From Sphingomonas edaphi (GTDB taxonomy: Bacteria > Pseudomonadota > Alphaproteobacteria > Sphingomonadales > Sphingomonadaceae), in assembly GCF_003583725.1 (NCBI RefSeq), contig NZ_QXTF01000004.1, positions 149,453 through 213,452 on the forward strand: a DNA stretch of 64,000 nt, given 5' to 3'. Every line of letters begins with the position of its first letter. Position 1 is the first letter of the stretch. The notes under the pieces were generated by a model. The model saw nothing but the letters and a program-made list of their open reading frames with translations, made no database searches and was not told where the DNA came from. Shown here piece by piece: positions 35,442-43,371 of the stretch. The position numbers and the translations under genes were made by a program.

Positions 35442-36140
35442 TCAGGCAGCGTCGACGAGGACCAGTTCGCTGTCCTCAATCGCGGTGATCTTGATGGAAG
35501 CGACATCCCGGATCGCGGCGCCGTCGCGGGCATTTACGCGTTGCCCATTGATCTCGACAACGCCGAGAGCGGGGACCAGATACGCATTGCGCCCGCTATC
35601 CAGCGGATATTCGACCGTCTCGCCAGCTTTCAGGGTCGCTCCAGCCACCCTGGCATTGGCACGAATTTTGAGAGCGTCCTCGTCGCGATCCAGTCCCGAA
35701 GCCAGCGTCACGAATTTGCCGGATCGCTCTCCCTTAGGGAAGGGGCGAGCGCCCCAGGACGGCTCCCCGCCCTTCTCGGTCGGTTGAATCCAGATCTGAA
35801 AGATCTGAGTGGCTTCGTCCTCGTTGTTATATTCCGAGTGGGCAATACCGCTCCCAGCCGACATGACCTGAACGTCACCCGCCTCGGTACGGCCAGCGTT
35901 GCCCTGGTTATCGCGGTGACTGATCGCACCTTTGCGGACGTAAGTGATGATTTCCATGTCCGAATGCGGATGAGGCGGAAAGCCGGTGTGCGGTTGGATG
36001 GTGTCGTCGTTCCAAACGCGCAGTGCGCCCCATCCCATGCGGCTGGGATCGTAGTAGCTGGCAAAGGAAAAGTGATGTTTGGCATCGAGCCATCCATGGT
36101 TCGCGCCGCCGAGCTGATTGAAAGGTCGAACCTCGATCAT
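35442..36140 (-). CDS. Pirin family protein (quercetinase-like)
   Basis: The 232-residue bicupin has the pirin metal motif HTGFPPHPHSDMEIITYVRK, GAISHRDNQGN, and a third site GSGIAHSEYN. These fit the 3-His/1-Glu site of pirins such as E. coli YhhW, which opens quercetin. A second barrel (about 140-232) has no metal ligands, as usual. ATG at 36140 follows GGAGAA. First gene of the operon with YceI and FMN reductase; a divergent LysR gene is its probable regulator. Confidence 0.92.
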   Translation of the reverse strand: MIEVRPFNQLGGANHGWLDAKHHFSFASYYDPSRMGWGALRVWNDDTIQPHTGFPPHPHSDMEIITYVRKGAISHRDNQGNAGRTEAGDVQVMSAGSGIAHSEYNNEDEATQIFQIWIQPTEKGGEPSWGARPFPKGERSGKFVTLASGLDRDEDALKIRANARVAGATLKAGETVEYPLDSGRNAYLVPALGVVEINGQRVNARDGAAIRDVASIKITAIEDSELVLVDAA

Positions 36141-36211
36141 TTGTTCTTCTCCACGAATGCGTCTTGGCGTTGAGAAGAATGTAGGCACGACCTTTCATTC
36201 AAGATATAGAA

Positions 36212-36226
36212 ATGCCGGAAAGGCAT
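36212..36226. promoter_or_regulatory. LysR-type operator (T-N11-A)
   Basis: ATGCC-GGAAA-GGCAT is a perfect 5-bp dyad containing T at 36213 and A at 36225 exactly eleven bases apart, the classic LysR box. It lies 17 bases upstream of the LysR start, in the space shared with the divergent pirin operon. Confidence 0.65.
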
Positions 36227-36242
36227 CGGTGACGAAACTTAC

Positions 36243-37163
36243 ATGGCCCGACTGCCCGATCTCGAAGCACTCGCAATCTTTGCCCGGGTAGCGGACCTTG
36301 GATCATTCGCAAAAGCGGCTGGCGACCTGAAGCTCTCCAAACCCACCGTGTCCAAGGCAATTACCCGTCTTGAAAGCCGGCTGAAGGTCCCGCTTCTGCA
36401 TCGCACGTCGCGCACGCTGGCGTTGACAGACAATGGCAAAGCCGTGCTCGAACGGGCCCGACGAATACTGGAGGAAGGTTCCGCAGCCGAGGCAGAAGCA
36501 TCCGCTCAGTCCGAGACGCCCACGGGCACTGTCCGCCTCACAGCACCCATGTCATTCGGCTTAGCGGAGATAGCACCGCTCCTTCCCGAATTTTTGGAGA
36601 CCTACCCTGATGTCCGAGTTGATCTAAACCTTAGCGACGCACACGAAGACCTGATCGCGAAAGGCTACGACCTCGCTGTCCGAATAGCTGCGCTTGCCGA
36701 CTCTTCCTTGCGGGCTCGCAGGATTAGCGCGGTCGATACGCCGATTGTGGCGGCACCCGCCTATCTGGACCGAGTAGGACGACCAAAACATCCCATCGAT
36801 CTCGAACTACACCAGGCCATTCTCTATTCGAACTTGCCGACGCCGTCGGTTTGGCGGTTACACCATGAGCAACAGGGCGAATGGGTAGTTAACGTTCCTG
36901 CACGCCTCCAGGCGAACAACGCTGACGCCATCATGCCCGCGCTGATTGCTGGATTGGGCCTAGCGATTCAGCCCAGCTTTGCCGTCTGGCGCGAACTCAA
37001 CAGTGGAAAACTGGAAGAGGTCTTACCGGGCTGGCGACCACGGCCGATCAGCCTTTATCTAGTGATGCCGCCCGGTATTTTTCGGCCGATGGCAGTTTCA
37101 GTGATGATTGATTTCCTGGCAGAGCGGTTAGCGCGATCATCATGGACGAAAATCGCCGAGTGA
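36243..37163 (+). CDS. LysR family transcriptional regulator
   Basis: The 306-residue protein has the winged helix (LEALAIFARVADLGSFAKAA, LKLSKPTVSKAITRLESRLK, residues 7-60) and effector domain (TVRLTAPMSFGLAEIAPLLP onward). This belongs to the LysR branch with the LRLTAP motif. A T-N11-A palindrome just upstream supports autoregulation and control of the divergent pirin/YceI/FMN-reductase operon, a common neighbourhood for oxidant or quinone-responsive LysR proteins. Confidence 0.94.
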   Translation: MARLPDLEALAIFARVADLGSFAKAAGDLKLSKPTVSKAITRLESRLKVPLLHRTSRTLALTDNGKAVLERARRILEEGSAAEAEASAQSETPTGTVRLTAPMSFGLAEIAPLLPEFLETYPDVRVDLNLSDAHEDLIAKGYDLAVRIAALADSSLRARRISAVDTPIVAAPAYLDRVGRPKHPIDLELHQAILYSNLPTPSVWRLHHEQQGEWVVNVPARLQANNADAIMPALIAGLGLAIQPSFAVWRELNSGKLEEVLPGWRPRPISLYLVMPPGIFRPMAVSVMIDFLAERLARSSWTKIAE

Positions 37164-37335
37164 CAGCGGGCTGCAGGACGGACCGTTCTCGGGCGAACCA
37201 TGAGGCAGCACGCTCGGCGCGCGGCGCGGAACGATAATAGACGAATGGTTGAGTGTCCTTGAGAAGAAGCGCCCCGCTGGACAAAGGCCAGCCTGACCCT
37301 CATGGCCACGACGTCTCAGACAAGATGTGAGCCCC

Positions 37336-37638
37336 ATGCAAGACGAAGAATATGTCTACGACGAGCTTAGTGGTGAATGGCTGCCCGCCTCAGAACTCGC
37401 AGCCCGTCATGAAAAAACTGAGCGGGTGGAGGTGCACGATGCCGTGGGCAATGTTCTGTCAGATGGAGACCAGGTCACCCTCATCAAGGATTTAGAGGTA
37501 AAAGGGGCCGGACAGACATTGAAGCGGGGAACCCTGATCAAGTCCATTCGGTTAACGGGCGACCCACAGGAGATAGATTGCAAATACGAAGGGATCAAAG
37601 GTCTCGTCTTGCGCGCCGAGTTCGTCCGCAAGCGCTAA
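37336..37638 (+). CDS. PhnA/YjdM-like protein lacking the zinc ribbon
   Basis: The C-terminal two thirds of this 100-residue protein matches the PhnA/YjdM domain: DAVGNVLSDGDQVTLIKDLE, KRGTLIKSIRLTGDP and IDCKYEGIKGLVLRAEFV. The usual N-terminal four-cysteine zinc ribbon is replaced by a short acidic stretch (EEYVYDELSGEWLPASELA) with no cysteine. Despite the name, PhnA is not required for phosphonate use. ATG at 37336 is preferred to a GTG at 37327; the ribosome site is weak. Confidence 0.8.
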   Translation: MQDEEYVYDELSGEWLPASELAARHEKTERVEVHDAVGNVLSDGDQVTLIKDLEVKGAGQTLKRGTLIKSIRLTGDPQEIDCKYEGIKGLVLRAEFVRKR

Positions 37639-37692
37639 AGCTGTCGGTTACCTCGTCGACTTCTCTGATGCCCCCGCCTTGTGCGGCGAGCA

Positions 37693-39750
37693 CTAGGCCG
37701 ATGGTTCAATCTCAACCGATCGCCGAGACGAATCCACCGCCACCAATTTGGATAGAGCCTCCGTCAGCTGGCCACGCGTCACCGGTTTTGAAAGTAAAGC
37801 CAACTCTTGAGCGTCCTCGCGGAGTTCGCCCGGGTGTCCTGTAAGCAAGAGTATCGGGAGATGGGGCCATCTAGCGGCAGCGACCGCAGCCAGCTCGTCG
37901 CCCCTCATTGCGGGCATCAACACATCAACAATTAGTGCATCGAAGGACATTGTTTCCAGCATCGAGAGACCGTCCGTCGCGGATGAGATCGCGATCACCT
38001 CGTGGCCCATATCATGGAGTAACGTTTCAATGGCTGTTCGGGCGAGCAGGTCATCGTCAATCAACAAGATGCGCAAGCTGCTCAATTCACCCAGCCCAGT
38101 GGCATTCTGGCCTTCATCGACTTCGAGGCCGTAATCGCCCGCTTCCGGGAGCCAGATTTCTGCAGTCAGGCCGGATCCCGATGCGTTGAGCAGCTTGAGC
38201 GCCCCGCCAAACTGTGCGGCGAGTCCGTGCACCATCGATAAGCCGAGCCCTGTCCCCTGCCCGACCCCCTTGGTCGTAAAGAAGGGCTCGATTGCCTTGG
38301 CCAAGATGTCCGGGTCCATTCCGCCGCCCGCGTCTGTGACCGAAATTACGCCATATGAACCCAAGGGTAAGTCAGGATCATCGGACTGGGTTACTGACCT
38401 TCGGCTAAGTGCAATTTCGATCTTGCCATCGCCCTTCATCGCATCGCGCGAATTAACGGCCAGGTTGAGAATGGCGAGCTCGAGCTGACTTGAATCTACC
38501 TTCGCCAAAACGGGTTGCTGCGGCGCGCGAAATTCAAGGTCGACACCGGGGCCTAACGTTCTTGCTAGAAGATCTTCCAGGCCCAGCACCAGCGCCCGGA
38601 CATCCACCACCCGACTTTGCAGATTTTGCCGACGTGCAAATGCCAGGAGACGCTGCACCAGCGTTGTCGCTCGATCCGCGGCTTCTGCCGCGCCAGCAAT
38701 GAGACGGCTCGATCGCGGGTCATCGGCGTGGAGGCGACGAAGTATGTCAAGGCCGCCCACGATCGGGGTGAGAAGATTGTTGAAGTCGTGCGCTACGCCG
38801 CCTGTTAATTGGCCCAGCGTCTCGAGCTTCGCCATCTGGCTCATCTTCTCGTTGGCCTCATCAAGCTGCCGCTCTTTGGCTACGCGATCCGTGACGTCAG
38901 TAGCGAACTGGTACGCGCCTACCTGCCTGCCCGAATTGTCGCGCAGTGCATTGAACTTCATCTCGTAGACCCGGCGATCTCGGCCTTCGTCGCCATATTC
39001 TCCGAGCTCCAGGAACTCTTCTCCGGCAAGGGCGCGGCTCCAGATTTCCTTCAATCGCTCGCGTTCATCAGGAAGGTGACGCAGCACATCCAGCATGGAC
39101 TCGCCCACTTGCGGACGATGGCCGAATATCCTCTCGAACTCGTCGCTCGCGGCCCGGTTCACTGCAAGCCACCTAAACTCTAGGTCCGCTACCTGGACGA
39201 AAGAATCTGTTCCTTCGACAATGTCAGCAAGCACGCGACGCTCGGCTAGAGCGTCCGCAATGCGCCGTTCCAACTCTAGGTTAAGTGCCTCGAGTTCAGC
39301 TTGCTTCGCTAGGACGGTGGCGCTTTGCGCCTCGATCTGCAGGATATAATCTGCAGCAACATGCTGCCGAGCGCGGTCTCGCAGGGCCGCCTGAGCGGCC
39401 GACACTAGCACTAAAGGCCGAAGCGGCCGCTCCAGAATGGTGACGTTACCAAGTTTTTCGATCACTAGTGTCGGCAGCTGGCTGGTCGAATTAGGCAGCG
39501 CGAGGAATATGATCGGAATATCCGACCATGGCTCCTGCTTTGCCAATCGGTGTGCAAGTCGCTCAAGCGCTCCGTGTCGAAAGGCTTCCTCGGCGATGAT
39601 TAGCGCCCCGGCTCGTTCTCGATCGAGAGCTTGGACTAGCGAGTCAATGTTTGCTTCAACGCACGTCGCCAACCCGGCTCCAGCCAGGATTTTCGCAATC
39701 ACATCGGCATCGCGACCCGAGGGAGCCGTAATTGAAACGCGTTGAGGCAC
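37693..39750 (-). CDS. Hybrid sensor histidine kinase (pseudo-receiver, PAS, kinase, receiver)
   Basis: The 685-residue cytoplasmic protein has an N-terminal receiver-like domain (1-125) without the acceptor Asp (LIIAEEAF). A coiled segment (130-175) and a PAS domain (about 175-290) follow. The kinase has His321 in LTGGVAHDFNNLLTP and ATP motifs NLAVNSRDAM, DAGGGMDPD and GTGLGLSMVHG. A C-terminal receiver (about 560-675) carries VDVLMPAMRGDEL. Start is GTG at 39750, three bases after the KaiC stop. Its pairing with KaiC recurs in non-cyanobacterial genomes and suggests that KaiC state feeds phosphorelay output. Confidence 0.9.
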   Translation of the reverse strand: MPQRVSITAPSGRDADVIAKILAGAGLATCVEANIDSLVQALDRERAGALIIAEEAFRHGALERLAHRLAKQEPWSDIPIIFLALPNSTSQLPTLVIEKLGNVTILERPLRPLVLVSAAQAALRDRARQHVAADYILQIEAQSATVLAKQAELEALNLELERRIADALAERRVLADIVEGTDSFVQVADLEFRWLAVNRAASDEFERIFGHRPQVGESMLDVLRHLPDERERLKEIWSRALAGEEFLELGEYGDEGRDRRVYEMKFNALRDNSGRQVGAYQFATDVTDRVAKERQLDEANEKMSQMAKLETLGQLTGGVAHDFNNLLTPIVGGLDILRRLHADDPRSSRLIAGAAEAADRATTLVQRLLAFARRQNLQSRVVDVRALVLGLEDLLARTLGPGVDLEFRAPQQPVLAKVDSSQLELAILNLAVNSRDAMKGDGKIEIALSRRSVTQSDDPDLPLGSYGVISVTDAGGGMDPDILAKAIEPFFTTKGVGQGTGLGLSMVHGLAAQFGGALKLLNASGSGLTAEIWLPEAGDYGLEVDEGQNATGLGELSSLRILLIDDDLLARTAIETLLHDMGHEVIAISSATDGLSMLETMSFDALIVDVLMPAMRGDELAAVAAARWPHLPILLLTGHPGELREDAQELALLSKPVTRGQLTEALSKLVAVDSSRRSVEIEPSA

Positions 39751-39752
39751 AC

Positions 39753-41321
39753 CTATTCCCGACTTTGGAGCAACTTTCCGGCCCGGGGATTAAATTTTGG
39801 CACCCCCGTTAAAATGCCCTCGAACTCGTCGAGTTGCTCACCAACGCGAAGACCCTGTCGATCGATCCGATATTCTCGGATCGACGACTGGTGCCCTCCG
39901 GTCCGTTTCTTGATGACGGAGACCGCACGCTTCAATTCACCACCGGTTTCGAAGAACCTACAAAGCAGGACGGTGTCGGAAAGATAGGTCAGATCCACCT
40001 GAGAATGCATGGGACCAACCATGCCGTGCTGGGCCAGGATAAGGATCGTCATGACCCCTTTTTGATTCAGGTACGTCAGCAATTCATGCATCTGAAGCAT
40101 CATGAATTTCTCAGCGGGCATCGAATTCTGATAGCCTGACAGGCTATCCAGCACGACGACACTCGTCCCAAGCTCCTCGACGTACTGACGAAGAGTTTCA
40201 CTTAGCTCGCCCGGCGACAGCTCAGCAGGATCGACCTGTCTGAAGTGGAATTGCTCGCCGTCATAAGCAGGAAAATCGAATGATAGCCCGGCCGCGCGTT
40301 TGAAGAAGTTCCGCCGCGTCTCGTCGAAACTGACGAAAAGAGCTTTTTCGCCGCGCTTCAGCGCCTCCAGCACGAACTGGGCGGCCATCGTCGACTTTCC
40401 GGACCCGGCCGGACCGATTATCAATGAGCTGGTTCCACGGTCCAGACCTCCACCGAGCATCTCATCCAGCGCGGTAATTCCGCTGTTTGCAGGCCCCTGC
40501 TCGTCAAAACCATCGTTATGCTCGGCCGCAACAAGGCGCGGGAAAACGCAGACTCCCTTGCCGGTCCGGATCACATAGTCATGGAACCCACCGCGAAAAT
40601 CGCGACCACGCATCTTATAGACTCGAATGCGTCGCCGCTCGGTCCCATAGGCGATCGTCCATTGTTCCAGTCGAATGACCCCATGAACGAGACTGTGCAA
40701 ATTCGCGTCGTCCATTTCCTCCGTTAAGTCGTCTATGAAGAGTGCGGTGCACCCTTGCGCGGTAAAGAAATTCTTCAGCGCGAGGACCTGCCGACGGTAC
40801 CGGAGCGGTCCCCCAGCGAGGAGCCGAATGTCCGACAGCGAGTCAAATACCACGCAGTGCGGCTTCACCCTTCGGACTTCAGCCATCACTATTTCGACGG
40901 TTTCGCCGAGTTCGAGATCCGAGGTGTGAAGAACCGTCTGTTCACGAGAAGTGTCGAGGCTCAACTCGGGAGGCGTGAGTTCGAAGACGTCTATTCCATC
41001 GAGGTCCCAGCCGTGGGTTTCCGCCGACTGGATGAGCTCCAGACGTCCCTCCGATAGAGTGATGTATAAAGAGCGCTCACCGCGCGCCTTGGCCGCCAGC
41101 AAGCACTGAAGCGCGAGCGTTGTCTTGCCTGACCCCGGACGCCCTTCAAGCAGATGGGCGCGCTGGGCCTCATAGCCACCGCCCAAGATCATGTTGAGCG
41201 GCGCTGAGCCGGTATCGATTTCCTGTCCGCCCAATCTCAACTCCAACAGCCCGCCATGGAACGTCTGGGTCTGTCGTGAGCGGGCACGATCAACCGACGC
41301 GAACGATGCGCGCTGTGTCAA
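39753..41321 (-). CDS. KaiC-like double-domain ATPase
   Basis: The 522-residue protein has two RecA/KaiC domains with Walker A GRPGSGKT (60-67) and GPAGSGKS (303-310), and Walker B CVVFDSLSD and VVVLDSLSG. The Glu pair that drives ATP hydrolysis in cyanobacterial KaiC is Ser90-Glu91 in domain 1 and Asp333-Glu334 in domain 2. The Ser-Thr phosphorylation pair corresponds to Thr445-Tyr446 in VDLTYLSDTVLL. No kaiA or kaiB is nearby. The start is TTG at 41321, directly after an in-frame stop; no ATG fits. Likely a signalling ATPase rather than a clock. Confidence 0.92.
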   Translation of the reverse strand: MTQRASFASVDRARSRQTQTFHGGLLELRLGGQEIDTGSAPLNMILGGGYEAQRAHLLEGRPGSGKTTLALQCLLAAKARGERSLYITLSEGRLELIQSAETHGWDLDGIDVFELTPPELSLDTSREQTVLHTSDLELGETVEIVMAEVRRVKPHCVVFDSLSDIRLLAGGPLRYRRQVLALKNFFTAQGCTALFIDDLTEEMDDANLHSLVHGVIRLEQWTIAYGTERRRIRVYKMRGRDFRGGFHDYVIRTGKGVCVFPRLVAAEHNDGFDEQGPANSGITALDEMLGGGLDRGTSSLIIGPAGSGKSTMAAQFVLEALKRGEKALFVSFDETRRNFFKRAAGLSFDFPAYDGEQFHFRQVDPAELSPGELSETLRQYVEELGTSVVVLDSLSGYQNSMPAEKFMMLQMHELLTYLNQKGVMTILILAQHGMVGPMHSQVDLTYLSDTVLLCRFFETGGELKRAVSVIKKRTGGHQSSIREYRIDRQGLRVGEQLDEFEGILTGVPKFNPRAGKLLQSRE

Positions 41322-41405
41322 CTAGTACACACACATAACGGTTCGGTCTGCTCACTAGTGAACATATGGGCGATTTGCTCGTTTGCAGACGCGCAAGGAG
41401 TTAGC
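41322..41405. promoter_or_regulatory. Divergent control region between KaiC and Crp genes
   Basis: These 84 bases must carry promoters for both directions. A 10-bp palindrome TCACTAGTGA lies at 41352-41361 and another ACTAGT near 41321. They do not match the Crp or Fnr consensus sites. Confidence 0.35.
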
Positions 41406-42170
41406 ATGAAAGTTTTGAAGGAAAACAATCTGCTAGGAGCGTTGCGTCCGGATGACCTCGCGCTCCTCGAGCCGCATCTGAAGCCATGGGACGCCAAGGT
41501 GGGAGAGATTTTATATGAGCCGGGCGACGTGGTTCGTCTGGTGTATTTCCCGTTGGGCCCAAGCCTCATTTCCTACCGCGTTCTCCTGGCAGACGGCAAC
41601 GCGGTTGAGACTGCGCTGATCGGCCGGGAAGGTGCGGTAGCAGGCATCGTCAGCCAAGGCGATCTGCCCGCTTACGCAAGGGCACAGGTCCAGTATTCCG
41701 GCCCGTTTCTGAGGATGGATGTCCAGCAATTGGACGCTGCTAAAAGCAGGTCGGCGACGTTGGCGCATCTGTTCGCCCGTTACGCGGACTGCGTGATGGC
41801 CCAACTGTTCCAATCCATCGCTTGCAATGCCTCGCACTCCATCGAACAGCGAACCGCGAAGTGGGTGATCTCAGCGATGCAGCGAACTGGAGACCATGTC
41901 GTTCCCCTTACGCAGGAGCAACTGGCGGGCATGCTTGGCGTGGGCCGCTCGTACGTCAGCAGGGTCATTCGGTCGTTGAAAGAGCGCGAGTTCGTAGAGA
42001 CGCGCCGCGGATCCTTACTAGTGCGAAAGCCTGAAGCGCTGAACGGACTGGCATGTGATTGCCAACGGGCGGTCGAACGGCACTTCGGCCGGGTACTGAA
42101 AGGGGTGTATCCACATTCGTTCGACCACACCCGTAAGGAAAGTCACGCAGCCGATCCTGTGCAAGGCTGA
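41406..42170 (+). CDS. Crp/Fnr family transcriptional regulator
   Basis: The 254-residue protein has an N-terminal cyclic-nucleotide-type domain (about 15-140, VGEILYEPGDVVRLVYFPLG) and a C-terminal winged helix (LTQEQLAGMLGVGRSYVSRVIRSLKE). The Fnr cysteine cluster and the arginine of Crp's cAMP loop are not apparent, so the signal is unknown. ATG at 41406 has AAGGAG six bases upstream; a GTG at 41358 is in frame but unsupported. It is divergent from kaiC and probably regulates that pair or itself. Confidence 0.92.
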   Translation: MKVLKENNLLGALRPDDLALLEPHLKPWDAKVGEILYEPGDVVRLVYFPLGPSLISYRVLLADGNAVETALIGREGAVAGIVSQGDLPAYARAQVQYSGPFLRMDVQQLDAAKSRSATLAHLFARYADCVMAQLFQSIACNASHSIEQRTAKWVISAMQRTGDHVVPLTQEQLAGMLGVGRSYVSRVIRSLKEREFVETRRGSLLVRKPEALNGLACDCQRAVERHFGRVLKGVYPHSFDHTRKESHAADPVQG

Positions 42171-42239
42171 ATTCCCGGACGCGATCGGTCCATTGAGTAA
42201 ATGGCTGAAGCTCGAAATTTGGCGTCATCACGAGAAAAT

Positions 42240-42273
42240 GGGCGCGAGGCTGCCCCCGCAGTGCCTCGCGCCC
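42240..42273 (-). terminator. Intrinsic terminator of the PD40 gene
   Basis: GGGCGCGAGGC (42240-42250) and GCCTCGCGCCC (42263-42273) pair over 11 bp, with an inner CTGC/GCAG stem past one bulge. Read on the minus strand, it is followed by ATTTTCTCG. It lies between the convergent Crp and PD40 genes and is the strongest terminator-like structure outside trp. Confidence 0.65.
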
Positions 42274-42345
42274 AGCCGACTGGCGCCCGCTTCTTGTCGA
42301 TTGCCGACAGGGGAGAATGCGGTCGCCACTCATTCGATCATTCGA

Positions 42346-43227
42346 TCACTTTCCGGTGATCTTGCTTCGCCTGGAAAGGTAGACGTCCGAGCCGCCTTCT
42401 CCACCCGGCCTAGTCGATCCGAATAACAACTCGGTCCCGTCCCAGGACAAGGAAGCCCGCGATTCGACAGCGCTGCTGTTAATAGGAGCGTCGAGGTGGA
42501 CTGCAGGACCCCACGGATCATCAACCGAAGCGCGGGTAGACACGAAGATGTCGGGTCCCCCAAGCGTAGTGTATCTGTCGGAATCCCAGACCATCTCCAG
42601 TCCATCGCGACGCACATTTGGCCTGGCGTCATTTGCCGAGCTGTTGACCCCACCCGTGGCAAGTTGCGCCGGCCCTCCATTGACGCTGTAGAAAATGTCC
42701 TGGCCACCATTGCGGGTGCTTGAAAAGTATAGGACCTCGCTGCCGCCATCGGTCTCGAAGAACGATGGGCTCCATTCCTGGGCCGCGCTATTAATGTTCG
42801 GTCCCACACTCGTGACCTTGCCGTTCTTGGAAACATAGATATCGCCGTTGGGCTCGGTGCGCTTACTGACAAAAAACAACCGGTTGCCCCGTGCGGGAGT
42901 CGGGCAGAAATCGTCTGCGCTACTGTTGATTGGCGCACCTGCGTTCTCCGGCGTTCCCCAACCTTCACCGTTGCGACGCGCTACCCAGATATCAAGGCCA
43001 CCAAGACCGCCAGGTCGGTTCGATGCGATGTAGAGGGCATCGTCATACGGTGACTGGATGGGACAGCCCTCAGTGAATTCGGTGCTGATTTCTGGGCTAG
43101 AGCCCGGCAACGTCTTCACATTCACCGGAGGACCCCAATTTCCAAAGTCCTTTGCGGTTGCCGTAGGTGCACAAACGCAAAGACTGACCGCGATTCCCGC
43201 TGGCCAATAGTAGGACTTCCCGACCAT
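42346..43227 (-). CDS. Exported PD40/TolB-like beta-propeller protein
   Basis: A signal peptide (YYWPAGIAVSLCVCAPTATA) precedes about five WD40-like PD40 repeats in this 293-residue protein. The repeats carry the pattern LYIASNRPGGLGGLDIWVAR, LFFVSKR...GDIYVSK, LYFSSTRNGGQDIFYS, MVWDSDR...DIFVSTR and LLFGSTRPGGEGGSDVYLSR. Such propellers mediate protein or glycan binding in the periplasm; no enzyme motif is present. GAGGAGAGG precedes ATG. The next gene upstream on this strand is a winged-helix/TPR regulator, suggesting a regulated pair. Confidence 0.88.
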   Translation of the reverse strand: MVGKSYYWPAGIAVSLCVCAPTATAKDFGNWGPPVNVKTLPGSSPEISTEFTEGCPIQSPYDDALYIASNRPGGLGGLDIWVARRNGEGWGTPENAGAPINSSADDFCPTPARGNRLFFVSKRTEPNGDIYVSKNGKVTSVGPNINSAAQEWSPSFFETDGGSEVLYFSSTRNGGQDIFYSVNGGPAQLATGGVNSSANDARPNVRRDGLEMVWDSDRYTTLGGPDIFVSTRASVDDPWGPAVHLDAPINSSAVESRASLSWDGTELLFGSTRPGGEGGSDVYLSRRSKITGK

Positions 43228-43371
43228 CCCGCCTCTCCTCTGGTCACGTGCCTGTTCCGCGCGGAGCGAACTCCGTTGCGTCGATTGGAATGAATGAACG
43301 CAGGAATTAATGGGACACTGCGGACCTGATTTTTTGCTGATGCGCCGCTGATATTTAGCGTGGAGCGGCGG

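Noticed and set aside
41352..41361. TCACTAGTGA palindrome as a Crp/Fnr site
   Set aside because: It does not match TGTGA-N6-TCACA or TTGAT-N4-ATCAA, and ACTAGT occurs elsewhere in the window, including inside genes.
43343..43370. CGCCGCT/AGCGGCG hairpin after the TPR regulator
   Set aside because: On the minus strand it is followed by A-rich rather than T-rich sequence, so it is not a terminator.
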